From Ipomoea triloba (Eukaryota; Streptophyta; Magnoliopsida; Solanales; Convolvulaceae), in assembly GCF_003576645.1 (NCBI RefSeq), contig NC_044916.1:16689334-16753333 (forward strand): a stretch of DNA of 64,000 bases, in the 5' to 3' direction. Position numbers and translations under genes: made by a program. How positions within the stretch are numbered: the first letter of the stretch is position 1; every line of letters begins with the position of its first letter. The notes under the pieces were generated by a model. The model was not told where the DNA came from. It searched no databases and saw nothing but the letters and a program-made list of their open reading frames with translations. Of this stretch, positions 9,590 to 19,478 are shown piece by piece.

Positions 9590-9934
9590 TATAAAGAATT
9601 ATGACTTTTTGCTACACATGCTAGAGAGCAGGTGTAGCGGAAAGTCATATTTTTTTATTTAAAATTTTAAAAAATACTTTCCGCTACACCTGCTCCAAAG
9701 CGGGTGTAGCGGTAAGTCATTTTTTTAATTAAAAAAATACTTTACGCTACACCCGCTCCAGAGCAGGTGTAGCTAATAAAAGTCATTTTTTTTAATTAAA
9801 AAAATACTTTAGGCTACACCTCTACAGGTGTAGCGGAAAGTCAAGGACTTTTAGAGTCACTTCCATCCACCACCTCTACAGGTGTAGCGGAAAGGCATTT
9901 ATAGGTGTAGTGTATGTGTCTTTTTGTACTAGTG
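9590..9934. repeat. Right subterminal hairpin array of the CACTA element
   Basis: Five consecutive inverted-repeat units, each of the form GCTACACC...AGCAGGTGTAGCGG followed by AAAGTCAT, at about 9612, 9680, 9747, 9810 and 9870. Each unit could fold on itself, and together they mirror the left subterminal copies. This dense array is the likely transposase-accessory binding region. Confidence 0.75.
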
Positions 9935-10361
9935 AAGTGCACGTAGTTTCACTTACAAGTGCACCTAGTTTCGCACATATTTTCACTTACAAGTGCAAGT
10001 AATTTAACTTGTTAATATTCATGCATCTATTTTCGCACATATTTTTACTTACAAATGCAAGTAATTTACCTTGTTAATATTCATGCACCTCGTGCAACCT
10101 TAGTGCATCTAGTTATAACATTATATGCACCTAATTATAACATTATGTGCACTTAGTCCTAGTTATAACGTTAGGTGCACTTAGTTATAACATTAGGTGC
10201 ACTTAGTATTGATGCTCATTGTACAATTTATTTACTTGCACTTGTAATACATTTTACTTGCACGTGTGCACCTATTTTCACTTACAGGTGCAATAATTTA
10301 CCTTGTTAGCATTTATGCACTTGGGTGCACTTATGTGCACCTAATTATAACATTAGGTGCA
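9935..10361 (+). repeat. Array of GTGCACCTAGTT(ATAAC) repeats
   Basis: Irregular repeats of GTGCACCTAGTTTCACTTAC and TGCACCTAGTTATAACATTA, about 20-30 bp each. They continue the sequence seen at 4385-4403 left of the CACTA insertion (GTGCACCTAGTTTCACTT) and show that the CACTA inserted inside this array. Confidence 0.75.
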
Positions 10362-11632
10362 TGATTGACAATTTTAATATAGTCCTCGCAAGTGCACGAA
10401 TCAGTTGTAATGATAGTGTGCAATAGCAAGGGTTGAACCCACAGAGAATTGATACTATGCAATTTAATAGCTTAAAATAATTGACTTACTAATTCAAAGT
10501 GCTAGAAACAAATGCCAAAGGTAATAATCAGCTCAGACGCAAAAGAATTTAATAAAAACTCAAGAAGCTAAACAATTGAATTAACAAGAACTAGGATATC
10601 AAATAACAATCAAAATAGAAAAACCTAGGAACATGAATCAACTACCATTACTAATTCTGCATATTAATTCAACTTGCCAATCAAATTAAGAGTTCGTTCT
10701 AACTGCTATATGACTACTCCGTATGGAGTCCAGAGCGAGTCACGTGCTTTAATTATTCGTGTACTTAAAAGGCATTTATTCAAACGATTAAAACCCATTA
10801 AGCCTAAAAGAACTTAGGGAATACCCGAGTTAAGAACCGAATAAACAGTTTAGTAATACAACCGAACTATCTACTCATTTACCCTACCGAGCATGGAATT
10901 AAAAAGCATGTGTATACTCTATAATTCCTCTCAAAAGATTAACCTATGCTAAAATTGATCAGATTCCAACACAATTAATCTCAAAGTAAAGTCATAAGAT
11001 AAAACGTAATCAATTGGCAAATTAAATAAATTAATATAGTCTGTTCATGATAGGGTAATCACATTCCCAGGATGTGAAATTAGTAATGCATCATCATGTA
11101 AATAGCATATTAGCAATAATCAGTTCACAAAGCAATCCTTCAAAAGATTATCACAAAATACATTACAATATAATAAGGACTAAAGGAAAGGAAAGGAATT
11201 GTGCCGTGATATGTTGCTGTTGCCGATTGAAGATTGCACACTGTTGACCAGAATTTGATCACCGCCAGATGAGTGCTGCAAAGGAAGAATAAATCACAGA
11301 AACGGAAGCACTCGAACCTGCTGTTGTCGTCCAGAAAATCACCCTGCCACCGATCGGTCTCAATTCAACTGCCGCCCACGATCGGAAATCGTTGCTCACC
11401 TAAACGGAGTTGATCCGGAGTGAATTTGATGATTTTCATCTTCAATCGCCTCCTATTTTATACTCCTCAATCTAACCGCTTTTTCATTGAATTAGGGACA
11501 ACCATAGAGACCGTTTCTTCCGTTAAAAGCCCTCCGCTATTCAATCGATCACCAAAATAGCCGAACTTGTTAGGTTACTAAGGCTCCAGGTTCGCTCGTT
11601 CGTAGCAGTAGTTCACGGACGCACACCCATCA
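10362..11632 (-). mobile_element. Gypsy-type LTR (Tat/Retand-like look), probably solo
   Basis: Read on the minus strand it starts TGATGGGTGTGCG and ends AAAATTGTCAATCA. The tail holds the phrase CTGTGGGTTCAACCCTTGCT followed by CGTGCACTTGCGAGGAC, recurrent in plant Tat-type gypsy LTRs. A TATA-like ATAAAATAGGAGG occurs near 11455. There is no internal retroviral-type coding sequence, so it is likely a solo LTR of about 1.27 kb. I found no convincing 5-bp target duplication. Confidence 0.55.
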
Positions 11633-11968
11633 CTTGATTATAAAAAAAAAATAATAGTAATAATTTTATTCAGATCAAAGAATTATTGTCCTAATAGAAT
11701 TCAAATAATAACAAAATTAATAACAAAAACAACCTCCAAATTAAACAATACTAATAAAGCAAAAAATAGCAATAATAAATAAAAATAGATATAAAATTAA
11801 TTAATTGTTGCAAACTAACTATAAAAAGATTATTAAAATAAAAATAAAAATAATGTTTATCAGTGCACCTAGTTATAACGTTATATGCAACTACATTCAG
11901 GACACGTGGCGCGCTGTGATTCGTCCGCAGTTCTCTCCTGGGCGGCCAGTACGCACCAGAACATGATC

Positions 11969-11971
<3 letters not shown>

Positions 11972-12030
<59 letters not shown>

Positions 12031-12054
12031 TTATTTATTTATTTATTTATTTAC
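11972..12054. repeat. (TA)n followed by (TTTA)n microsatellite
   Basis: 55 bases of (TA)n then seven TTTA units. It forms the right border of the composite element and the left border of the family I copy 2 sequence. Confidence 0.95.
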
Positions 12055-12290
12055 ATTACTATATAAATTTCTAACATTCGTCGTCCATTTATATAGTAAA
12101 AATTAATATTGTACGAAGATAAATCTAAAACTCATATATACGTAAATTAAAGTGCCTTGCAGATTGAACTCACATAGTTTTATACGCAATACATTAAATC
12201 GGATTGCAATGACTGACAAACCTTGAATAGCGTAGTCTCTTTGAAGAAATGTAGGTATAACTTAACACACACAAGTTTTTAATTGAAAAG
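12052..12290 (-). repeat. Second copy of the copia 3' UTR/LTR-start fragment
   Basis: Minus-strand match to about 25625-25845 of the copia element, including CTACATTTCTTCAAAGAGAC and the TATATAGTAA junction. Its inner limit (TTACATTACTATATAAATTT) is the same as in the 2966-3165 copy. Confidence 0.8.
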
Positions 12291-13139
12291 CCTGTCTTCT
12301 TCGTATCTTCAATTTCTCCTCGCATTCATTGTTTCATGCTATCCAACATGCATGGCATTGATGGCAATTCGAGTAGAGTATACATTTTCAGAGATTTCAT
12401 GAGGTTGATAAGTACTTGAGATTCTCAAGTCTAAGTAATTTTGAAAGGCCTCAATCACCGTTTCTCCTTCTAGCACACACATCTCCACCATGCTATGCAT
12501 TCATTGGTTTTTCTACCATGTTGTAGAGAAATGTCTGACATCTTTTATAGTGTCTTAGATGATTAGTCCTAGCTTCTGATCATCATCAAGTTTAAAGCCT
12601 TGAGAGTAGGCACTAACCTCTCAACTATTTGTCTTTCAGTTGATTTGAACCTCTCGTCGAATTGTCTTTGGCCTTCAGCTTCTTTAATTCTTCGCTTCTT
12701 CTTGGCACATTGAATTGGGCGTCTTCAACTCTACCCCTTTCTTTTTTGAACTATTCGTTAATTCGGGCTATGTGATCTATCTTCCTCTTCCCGCCTTTTT
12801 GTGTACTTAGGTAGGTTATCAGCTCTAAACTCTCAACATTGGTATGTCTTGTAGGAGACTATTTCTCTTGTTGGTGTGACGATGCCCTTTTCACATCTCG
12901 AACTCCTATCACCACCACCTCTCGAACTTCTGCTACTTTCCCCCTTTTTGGCATCATCAACAACTCACGCACCTTAAGCATACATATTACATACTTTAAG
13001 AAGGAAAACAACGCATCTTAAAAAGGAAAACCACGCACCTTAAACTTTAGGTTCACTCACCTTAAGTTCCAACACTCACGCACCTTAAAAAAAAATTACG
13101 CACCTAAAGCAACCGGATAACCGCGCGAGAACTGAACTC
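12052..13139 (-). mobile_element. (TA)n-bounded element, family I, copy 2
   Basis: Begins with the same copia-derived fragment as copy 1 (12052-12290; it keeps slightly more, including ACACACAAGTTTTT). It ends with CACCTTAAG-type repeats (12968-13110) and the terminal GGATAACCGCGCGAGAACTG next to the (TA)n at 13140. Between lies about 650 bp (12300-12960) that reads as weak coding sequence on the minus strand, which I do not recognise. Copy 1 and copy 2 together show both ends of the family. Confidence 0.55.
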
Positions 13140-13147
13140 TATATATA

Positions 13148-13505
13148 AAGAAATCTGTTCAAATGTGGTCGCGCCTTCCCGTGCGGTCAGTGCGATTCAC
13201 ACCACTCAATGTTAGAAAATGCACCATTCAATGTCAGAAAACTCACCACAATGAAAATACACAAAAACACCATAAAACACACCACACACCCAAAATAATG
13301 CACCATAACTCCCCTGCCCCTAATGGTGCATTTGCTAACACTGTGTGGTGTATATTTACATACCTAGTAGTGTATTTTTTTATGATGCGTATCTAATGAT
13401 GCACATTTGTGTGGTGTATTTTCTAACATTGAGTGGTGTATATTTGTATACATAGTGGTGCGGTCACATTGACCGCACGTTAAGGGATGACCACACTTGA
13501 TCGTG

Positions 13506-13508
<3 letters not shown>
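13148..13508. mobile_element. (TA)n-bounded element, family II, copy 1
   Basis: 361 bp between two TA tracts (13140-13147 and 13509-13562). The left end GAAATCTGTTCAAATGTGGTCG and the reverse complement of the right end, GTCACGATCAAGTGTGGTCA, form inverted repeats. They are followed on both sides by CGTGCGGTCA-like and CACCACTCAATGTTAGAAAA motifs. The middle has GTGGTGTAT and ATGCACCA units. There is no ORF of note. Copies 2 and 3 lie nearby. Confidence 0.75.
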
Positions 13509-13564
<56 letters not shown>

Positions 13565-13613
13565 CATGACCACTATTCTCTTTTTACAGATCAGTCATGC
13601 CTTGGGAGTAAGG

Positions 13614-13651
<38 letters not shown>
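13509..13651. repeat. Two (TA)n tracts around a 53-bp spacer
   Basis: TA tracts at 13509-13562 and 13616-13651. The spacer carries GACATGACCAC and GTAAGGTCA, which look like remnants of element ends. Confidence 0.9.
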
Positions 13652-13653
<2 letters not shown>

Positions 13654-13898
13654 AGAACTGGAGAAAATACCGAGAATATTGAGAAGATTGCAAACGAGCA
13701 GGCGCCAGACGGTGGTCAGTGGGAAGCGAGTGAGCGACGAGAAGACTCTGATGTAGTTGGCCACAGGTAGAGCAATGTGTAGACTGTAGACGATGAAGAA
13801 GTTTAAGCGACGCGACGAGGGAGACGACAATACTGAGAGAGAGAGGTAGTGAGCGGTTGATGAAAATGGAATTAGGGTATAGGGATTTCTACTTCTAT
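13652..13898. other. Unassigned sequence between TA tracts
   Basis: 247 bp of mixed composition with GAGAGAGAGAGG near 13837 and TGATGAAAATGGAATTAGGG. It resembles the reverse complement of a plant 5' leader. It may be a captured piece, but no ORF can be assigned. Confidence 0.3.
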
Positions 13899-13912
13899 TA
13901 TATATATATATA

Positions 13913-14284
13913 GAAATCTATTCAAATGTGGTCGCGCCTTTCCGTGCGGTCGGTGCGGTTCACACCACTCAATGTTAGAAAATGCACCACTCAATGTTAG
14001 AAAACACACCACAATGAAAATAGATAAAAACACCATAAAACACGCCACACACCCAAAATAATGCACCACAACTCCCCTGCCCCTAATGGTGCATTTGCTA
14101 ACACTGTGTGGTGTATATTTACATACCTAGTGGTGTGTTTTTTGATGATGCGTACCGAATGATGCACATTTGTGTGGTGTATTTTCTAACATTGAGTGGT
14201 GTATATTTGTATGTGGTGTATATTTGTATAATAGTGGTGCAGCCGCACTGACTGCCCGTTAAGGTGCGGCCACACCTGATCATG

Positions 14285-14288
<4 letters not shown>
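13913..14288. mobile_element. (TA)n-bounded element, family II, copy 2
   Basis: 376 bp between TA tracts 13899-13912 and 14289-14320. It is nearly identical to copy 1 over most of its length, with the same GAAATCTATTCAAATGTGGT end and CACCACTCAATG arms. One internal GTATATTTGTAT unit is duplicated near 14210-14230. Confidence 0.8.
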
Positions 14289-14320
<32 letters not shown>

Positions 14321-14323
<3 letters not shown>

Positions 14324-17083
14324 GCTGGATCCAATGAGACCACTCTTGTAGATGAGATCGTGAGATCTCATCACAACCATCTAAAAAATTAGATTTAATA
14401 GATGAGATTGAATTTAAAATGCCATTTATATAAGGATATAATTAATACATAAGGGTGGAATTGTAATTCCATGATATTGTTAAAATTTGGTTATAAATGA
14501 AATAGAATATTTCCTAATTTAAAGGATCCTATCCAGGGTAGGAAGAAATTCTAGATTTTAAAATTTAAAAAAAAATAAAACACGTAGCAACATAGAGGTA
14601 AGTCTTGTTCATTTTTTTTTTGTTTTTTTTTTTTTTTTTGCGTACAACGTCTGCGTTTGATTAGTTAGGCATGTGCAAACCTCTGTGTGCGCTTACCAGA
14701 ATAGGTGTGTGCATGTTAATGAACATGTCCATAATACAGCGGTGGCCGGTGGGTGCATATCACCTATTCGGCGTGTGCATTCTCGTATTCTGGAGTATGC
14801 ATTTCACCCTGCAAGAATGTGATGTTTGTGTGCTCTAGTTGAAATTGTGTGAAATGCACACACCTGTTTGCATGTATGCACACATTAACGATAGGACGTA
14901 GCGCTTATCCGTTGGGACTAAATATTGGAGTGAACTGTGTGCATGTGCGAAGCATAGTTTGTGCGTGAACATAGCAAGTGCGAATTTTCATTACGGTTAC
15001 CCATCTCAGTACGTGCGCAACATTGTAAAGAAAGACATTCGAGCAATTTTGGAAACCAACAATGTTTTCCACCAATTAAAAGCAAAACATTCATAACTGT
15101 AATAATGTACATGCAAAAGAAAAATATGTAATAAACCCATTAAAAAATTGTCGAATCATATAATTTATTCCTTAAAAAACACACCCTAGTCACTACTAAG
15201 CCAAGAAATGCTAACCATATTCACTACTAAGCCAAGAAACGCTAACCATATTTTTTTTTGAAAAAACGCTAACCATACTTTAATTCGTAAAAAGTCATGT
15301 AACCAAAAAAAAAAAAAAAATGGTTCTCAATAAACATGTGTTGTAGCCCCCACCGCAAAGTCCATGTTCCTAGCTAAAATCGTCATTCGCTGTACTATCT
15401 TAAATTACATTCTGGCCATCCCCACCATTGTTGCCTGCACACACATAAGTTGATAAGCACCATCTGAAACGCACATACTGGTCTACTGGTCTACTGTCTA
15501 GTGTTTAGTACAATAGTATTGTGAATACATGATTAGTGTCACTGTTTCTCATCCCATTTAATACTTTAGTGAAATAAAAATGTCATCAATTAACTCTTTT
15601 AAAAATAAATAAGAAATTTGAAGATTATGAATCAAAAGATTAACTCTTTTGTAAATGAATTAGATGACCAACATTTCCAATCAATAAAATCATTAAATTC
15701 TTATTATCAAGTTTCAAATAATATTAGAACTACGCAATATCAAATATTATTTGAACTTCTAATAATTATGTCTGAACAAATTCAATATATAAATTTTTAA
15801 CCATTACTAGGTTGGAAGTATATATATACAGAGCAGCCGGCAGACATGCAAGTGCAAGTTTGTGTAGCAGTGTAGGCTTTACATTATTAATATATAAAAT
15901 GAGTATGTACAAAGCATACTCATATAGTTGGGCAAGTGTATGTATAGACATTACAATATATATATTATTTAAAGATATTGGCATTACTGCATTAGTTTGC
16001 TGCTAGCCTGTGAATTCAAAGTCTGAATGATATGATGGTCAAGTATGTGTTAAACCAGTTGTACTAATGCACACACCAGTGAACATATAAAAACAGGTCA
16101 AACGCAACACAAACCATTATTAGCAACAAGGTTGCAACAACCATTTACCACCACCGCAAACTCATAAAACCCACAAAAAAAAAAAAAAAAAAAAAGTGCA
16201 CACAACACTCCCGAAAGTGTCATCTAAAACTCACAGACACAGACCACCCAATAACTACAAACCCAACCAACAGAAATAACAAACTAAGTAATAACGTTGC
16301 ACCCACCATTTCACAAGAACACAAAACCAAAGCAGATAGAAACAGAGATACACAAAGCACACACAGAAGAGTAAAAATGCACACACAACCTTATTAGTCT
16401 TCTTCCTCTCCGCCGCAGAATAACCCAATGCTGGACAACCACCTACCGCCACCGGCACACTCAGAACCCCCAACAACACAATCTTTGAAAAACAAAAAGC
16501 ATAATAATAATAACATAAACAGACCAAAAAAAAAAAAAAAAAAAAGAAAGAAAACACCAAAGACCCCCACAACCCCCGCGGAAAAAACTAACTCCGGACA
16601 CCATCTACTGCCGCCGCACCCCAGAGCGGCTAACATGCCCCCATCACGAAAATTAACATCCTTAAAATACACAACACCCCCGAGACCCGAGAACCCCTAT
16701 CGGAGCCCAAACCCACTCAAAAAAAAAAAAAAAAAAAAAAAAAAACGCAGATAAACAAGAAATAAAAAACAATATAACATCGGAATACCTTGAACATCAA
16801 CTAAAGTAATCCCTTTTAGTCACTTTGATCGTCTGACAGAAGAACCAGCCATGTTTCGTCTCACTTTTGTACTCGCCGGACGCTAGGGAGAGATGGCAAG
16901 CCGAGTGGTCAGAAAGAGAATGGGCGAGAGAAGGATGCAAAACACACGCACTAATTACACTTCAAATACGGCTGCACCACCCCCACAAGGAAATAAAAGC
17001 TATATACACCGGATACAAAATTCTAAAGATGCACATACTCAGCAAAATTACATAGATGTCCTCATTCTAATTAATTCCAACGC

Positions 17084-17114
<31 letters not shown>

Positions 17115-17208
17115 CCCCATACTAATCTCAACCGTCCAAAAAAAAAAGAACGATCAGGATCTAATCTTACGATCTCATCTAACTATGATGGTCTCACTGG
17201 ATCCAAAT

Positions 17209-17210
<2 letters not shown>
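14321..17210. mobile_element. (TA)n-bounded element, family III (2.9 kb)
   Basis: The left end GGGGCTGGATCCAATGAGAC and the reverse complement of the right end, GGATTTGGATCCAGTGAGAC, are inverted repeats that continue with TAGATGAGATCGTRAGAT. TA tracts lie outside both ends (14289-14320, 17211-17242). Subterminal A-runs are present, and the left interior has GTGTGCAT/GTGTGCA repeats (14660-14990). The interior at 16380-16920 is rich in CCACCACCG and GCCGCAGAA. It may include captured coding pieces on the minus strand, but none is recognisable. No transposase. Confidence 0.65.
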
Positions 17211-17242
<32 letters not shown>

Positions 17243-17246
<4 letters not shown>

Positions 17247-17408
17247 TTCGATTAACGGACAGTTTCGAATTGAATTAATCGTTAACCAAAGTTTTAAAAA
17301 ATTTTTAACTATTAACTGAACCGAAAAAGTTCGGTTCGATTACAATTAACCAAACATTGTCGGTTCAGTCGGTTAATTACAATTAATCGAAATTTTGCAC
17401 ACCCCTAC
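17243..17408. mobile_element. Fragment of an hAT-like MITE
   Basis: Repeated TTCGGTTCGATTACAATTAA and CGGTTAATTACAATTAATCG runs leading into TTTGCACACCCCTAC. The last is the reverse complement of the GTAGGGGTGTGCAAA end common in plant hAT MITEs. Only one end is seen. Confidence 0.45.
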
Positions 17409-17703
17409 CCTTAAGAATACAAACCACGCACCTAAACTTTTAAAATGACGCACCTTAAGTTTCAACAATTTACTGACCTTAAGCATACAAATCATGCACC
17501 TTAAGAATGAAAAGCACGCACCTTAAGCACACAAACAAAGCACCTTAAGAACACAAATCACGCGCACCTAAAGCTTTAGTCCGACGTACCTTAAGTACAC
17601 AAATCGCGCACCTAAGCACATAAACAAAGTACCTTAAGAACACAAACCGCGCACCACAGCAACCACACAACTACACATGAGAATACCAACTGCATGGGAA
17701 CCC
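17409..17703 (-). mobile_element. (TA)n-bounded element, family I, copy 3 (CACCTTAAG array and end)
   Basis: About ten GCACCTTAAG or GCACCTAAG units spaced 25-35 bp apart with ACACAAA spacers. They are followed by AGCAACCACACAACTACACA and GCATGGGAACC next to the TA tract 17704-17716. The order matches the right end of copy 2. The left part is cut off by the hAT-like fragment. Confidence 0.65.
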
Positions 17704-17716
17704 ATATATATATATA

Positions 17717-17945
17717 GTCATGATCAGGTGCTGCCGTGCTCTCCCGTGCGGCCGTGCGGTTCCCACCATCAATGTTACGAAATACACCACTCAATGTTAA
17801 GAAACACACCACACAAATATGCACTGTGGTGTGTTTCTTAACATTGTGGTGTGTTTCTTAAGATTGAGTGGTGTATTTCGTAACATTGAGTGGTGTGTGA
17901 CCGCACGGCCGCACGGGAGAGCACGACCGCACCTGAACCAAAATC
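17717..17945. mobile_element. (TA)n-bounded element, family II, copy 3 (short, near-palindromic)
   Basis: 229 bp between TA tracts 17704-17716 and 17946-17963. The arms CCGTGCGGCCGTGCGGTTCC and TGACCGCACGGCCGCACGGG, with TACACCACTCAATGTTAAGA repeated inverted, make nearly the whole element a hairpin. It is an internally deleted relative of copies 1 and 2. Confidence 0.8.
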
Positions 17946-17963
17946 TATATATATATATATATA

Positions 17964-17990
17964 CACACGTACACACACACACACACACAC
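17964..17990. repeat. (CA)n microsatellite
   Basis: CACACGTACACAC... run that directly continues the (TA)n tract 17946-17963, as an impure extension. Confidence 0.9.
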
Positions 17991-18461
17991 GGTGAGTACA
18001 CTTTCATAGGAGAGAAATACGAACCAATCCCAACTATACATTTGTAAAAATTCGAAGGATCTGATTAGGGTTTTAAAAAAAGACGTGGTGGCAATTTCGT
18101 AATTATCATCAACTTCACTGTGCAAACTGTAACACTTAAATATACAATCTTTAACACTGGACCAAATAAAATATAAAAAACAAACTCGGTCATAAAACTC
18201 TAAAATTGAAACCCTAATTTCAATGTATTTTCGCAAGTTTAACTTTTAATACTAAATATGCAAAATGTTAACACTAAATGTGCAAAAAGTTAATACTACG
18301 TAGCAGATTTCAGTGTTCACGTTTGCATGTAAAATTGTTGATAATTATGAAATTGCCACTGCGTTTTATTTTTAAGTTGATATGGTGCGCTCAATTTTAT
18401 CAGATGTAAGATTGTGATTAATTCTTAGTTTTCTCCTACGAACTTGTTCTCATATGATCCA

Positions 18462-18465
<4 letters not shown>
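17991..18465. mobile_element. (TA)n-bounded element, family V, copy 1
   Basis: The left arm GGTGAGTACACTTTCATAGG and the right arm read in reverse, GGATCATATGAGAACAAGTT, are inverted repeats. Each arm is followed by an A-run and the block GTGGTGGCAATTTCGTAATT (18085-18104; right arm copy 18341-18366). The middle has TAACACTAAATGTGCAAAA-type repeats. A second, inverted, partial copy lies at 60890-61232. Confidence 0.75.
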
Positions 18466-18534
<69 letters not shown>

Positions 18535-18559
18535 NNNNNNNNNNNNNNNNNNNNNNNNN

Positions 18560-18625
<66 letters not shown>
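18466..18625. repeat. Long (TA)n tract with a 25-N assembly gap
   Basis: TA dinucleotides from 18466 to 18534, N at 18535-18559, then TA to 18625. True length is unknown. It borders family V on the left and family IV on the right. Confidence 0.95.
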
Positions 18626-18627
<2 letters not shown>

Positions 18628-19478
18628 TAAAGGATCATGTGAAACAATTGTCTTAGATGAGAAATATGATGAAATTATATCCGTAGATTGAGTCCAGATC
18701 AAGGGTCCAAATTAGAGATTTTTTTTATAAAAAAAAACGCGACGGTATTATTGTAATTTTGTGTAAGTAAGTTAATTTTTTTTGTCTTCCAGTGCACATT
18801 TTTCCTTCTTCAAGTGCACATTTTTCCTTCTTCTAGTGCACATTGTTATGTCATATACTGCACATTTTTCCCTTCTTCCAGTGCACATTTTTCCTTCTTC
18901 AAGTGCACATTTTTATGCCATACAATGCACATTTTCCCTTCTTCTAGTGTACATTGTTATGTCATATAGTGCACATTTTTCCCTTCTTCCAGTGCACATT
19001 GTCATGCCATACAGTGCACATTATTCATTCTTCCAGTGCACATTGTTCCTTCTATCAGAGTACATTGTTGTGCCATACAAAGCTCATTGTTTCTTCATCC
19101 AGTGCACATATTTATGTCATACAGTGCACATTATTGTGCCTTCCAAAACTTTTTTTTTAATTGTAGATGGCAAACTTCTTTTAAAAGATCAATTAATCTT
19201 AATCACTAATTACTAATTTGAGTTGAATATTGTTTGTTTGTTTATTATTTATGGTCGTTTATGATTTGTGTTGATGATCCTATATTAAATTTAATAGTTT
19301 CAATAATTGTTTCACATCTTTTATGCCTCCAGTGCGCATTTTTTGCCTTCTAGTGCACATTTTCTCTTCTTCTACTGCACATTATTGAAGTTCGTAGGTG
19401 GCAAATTTTTTTTTTAATCTACGGTTGAGATTCTATCTCGCTTCTAACTTGGGACTTCTATCTCACCCGAACCCCTTC
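18626..19478. mobile_element. (TA)n-adjacent element, family IV, with AGTGCACATT array
   Basis: Left end GATAAAGGATCATGTGAAAC next to (TA)n. The right end read in reverse gives GGGGTTCGGGTGAGATAGAA and ATCTCAACCGTAGATT, mirroring ATCCGTAGATTGAGT on the left. An A-run and ACGCGACGGTATTATTGTAA block lies at 18731-18757. The body is an array of AGTGCACATTTTTCCTTCTT units, 20-30 bp (18790-19145 and 19330-19385). There is no TA tract on the right side. Confidence 0.6.

Larger units (their letters stand above)
4404..9934. mobile_element. CACTA (En/Spm-type) non-autonomous element carrying host gene fragments
   Basis: The right end read inward is CACTAGTACAAAAAGACAC and the left end is TACTACTACAAAATTGG, a CACTA-type terminus with one changed first base. 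Both subterminal regions are packed with inverted copies of a GCTACACC / GGTGTAGCGGAAAGT motif, the layout that binds the TNPA-type protein in Spm relatives. The 5.5-kb interior has no transposase but has pieces of three unrelated host genes with their introns. I could not find a matching 3-bp target duplication (ACT on the left, AAG on the right), so an end may be rearranged. Confidence 0.72.
4243..11971. mobile_element. Composite (TA)n-bounded element with degenerate terminal inverted repeats (family A)
   Basis: The left end after (TA)n reads GGGTTGCACTCTCGTGCGTA, then GCCCAGG, GAGAAC and CACGTGTCC. The right end before the (TA)n at 11972, read in reverse, gives AGGATCATGTTCTGGTGCGT, then GCCCAGG, GAGAAC and CACGTGTCC in the same order. 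So about 75 bp of each end forms an inverted repeat, with TA microsatellites outside. A subterminal block GATGCGGTGGCATTTTCGTA follows an A-run at 4335-4370. The body holds an array of TGCACCTAGTTATAAC-like repeats (9935-10360), a nested CACTA element and a gypsy LTR. Without those two insertions it would be about 0.9 kb. No transposase is seen. Confidence 0.65.

Noticed and set aside
13364..13830. Open frames of alternating Ile/Tyr
   Set aside because: Translations of (TA)n microsatellites, as also at 2637, 11885, 17797 and 18436.
16255..16672. Hydrophobic minus-strand frames suggesting a membrane protein
   Set aside because: The Phe/Leu runs come from poly-A/poly-T tracts; no consistent frame or motif.
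17440..17660. Regularly spaced CACCTTAAG repeats looking like a CRISPR array
   Set aside because: Repeat units are about 9-10 bp with variable short spacers, in a plant genome, and the family is transposon-internal.
18782..19216. 144-residue frame rich in His/Phe/Ser
   Set aside because: Translates the AGTGCACATTTTTCC array of family IV.
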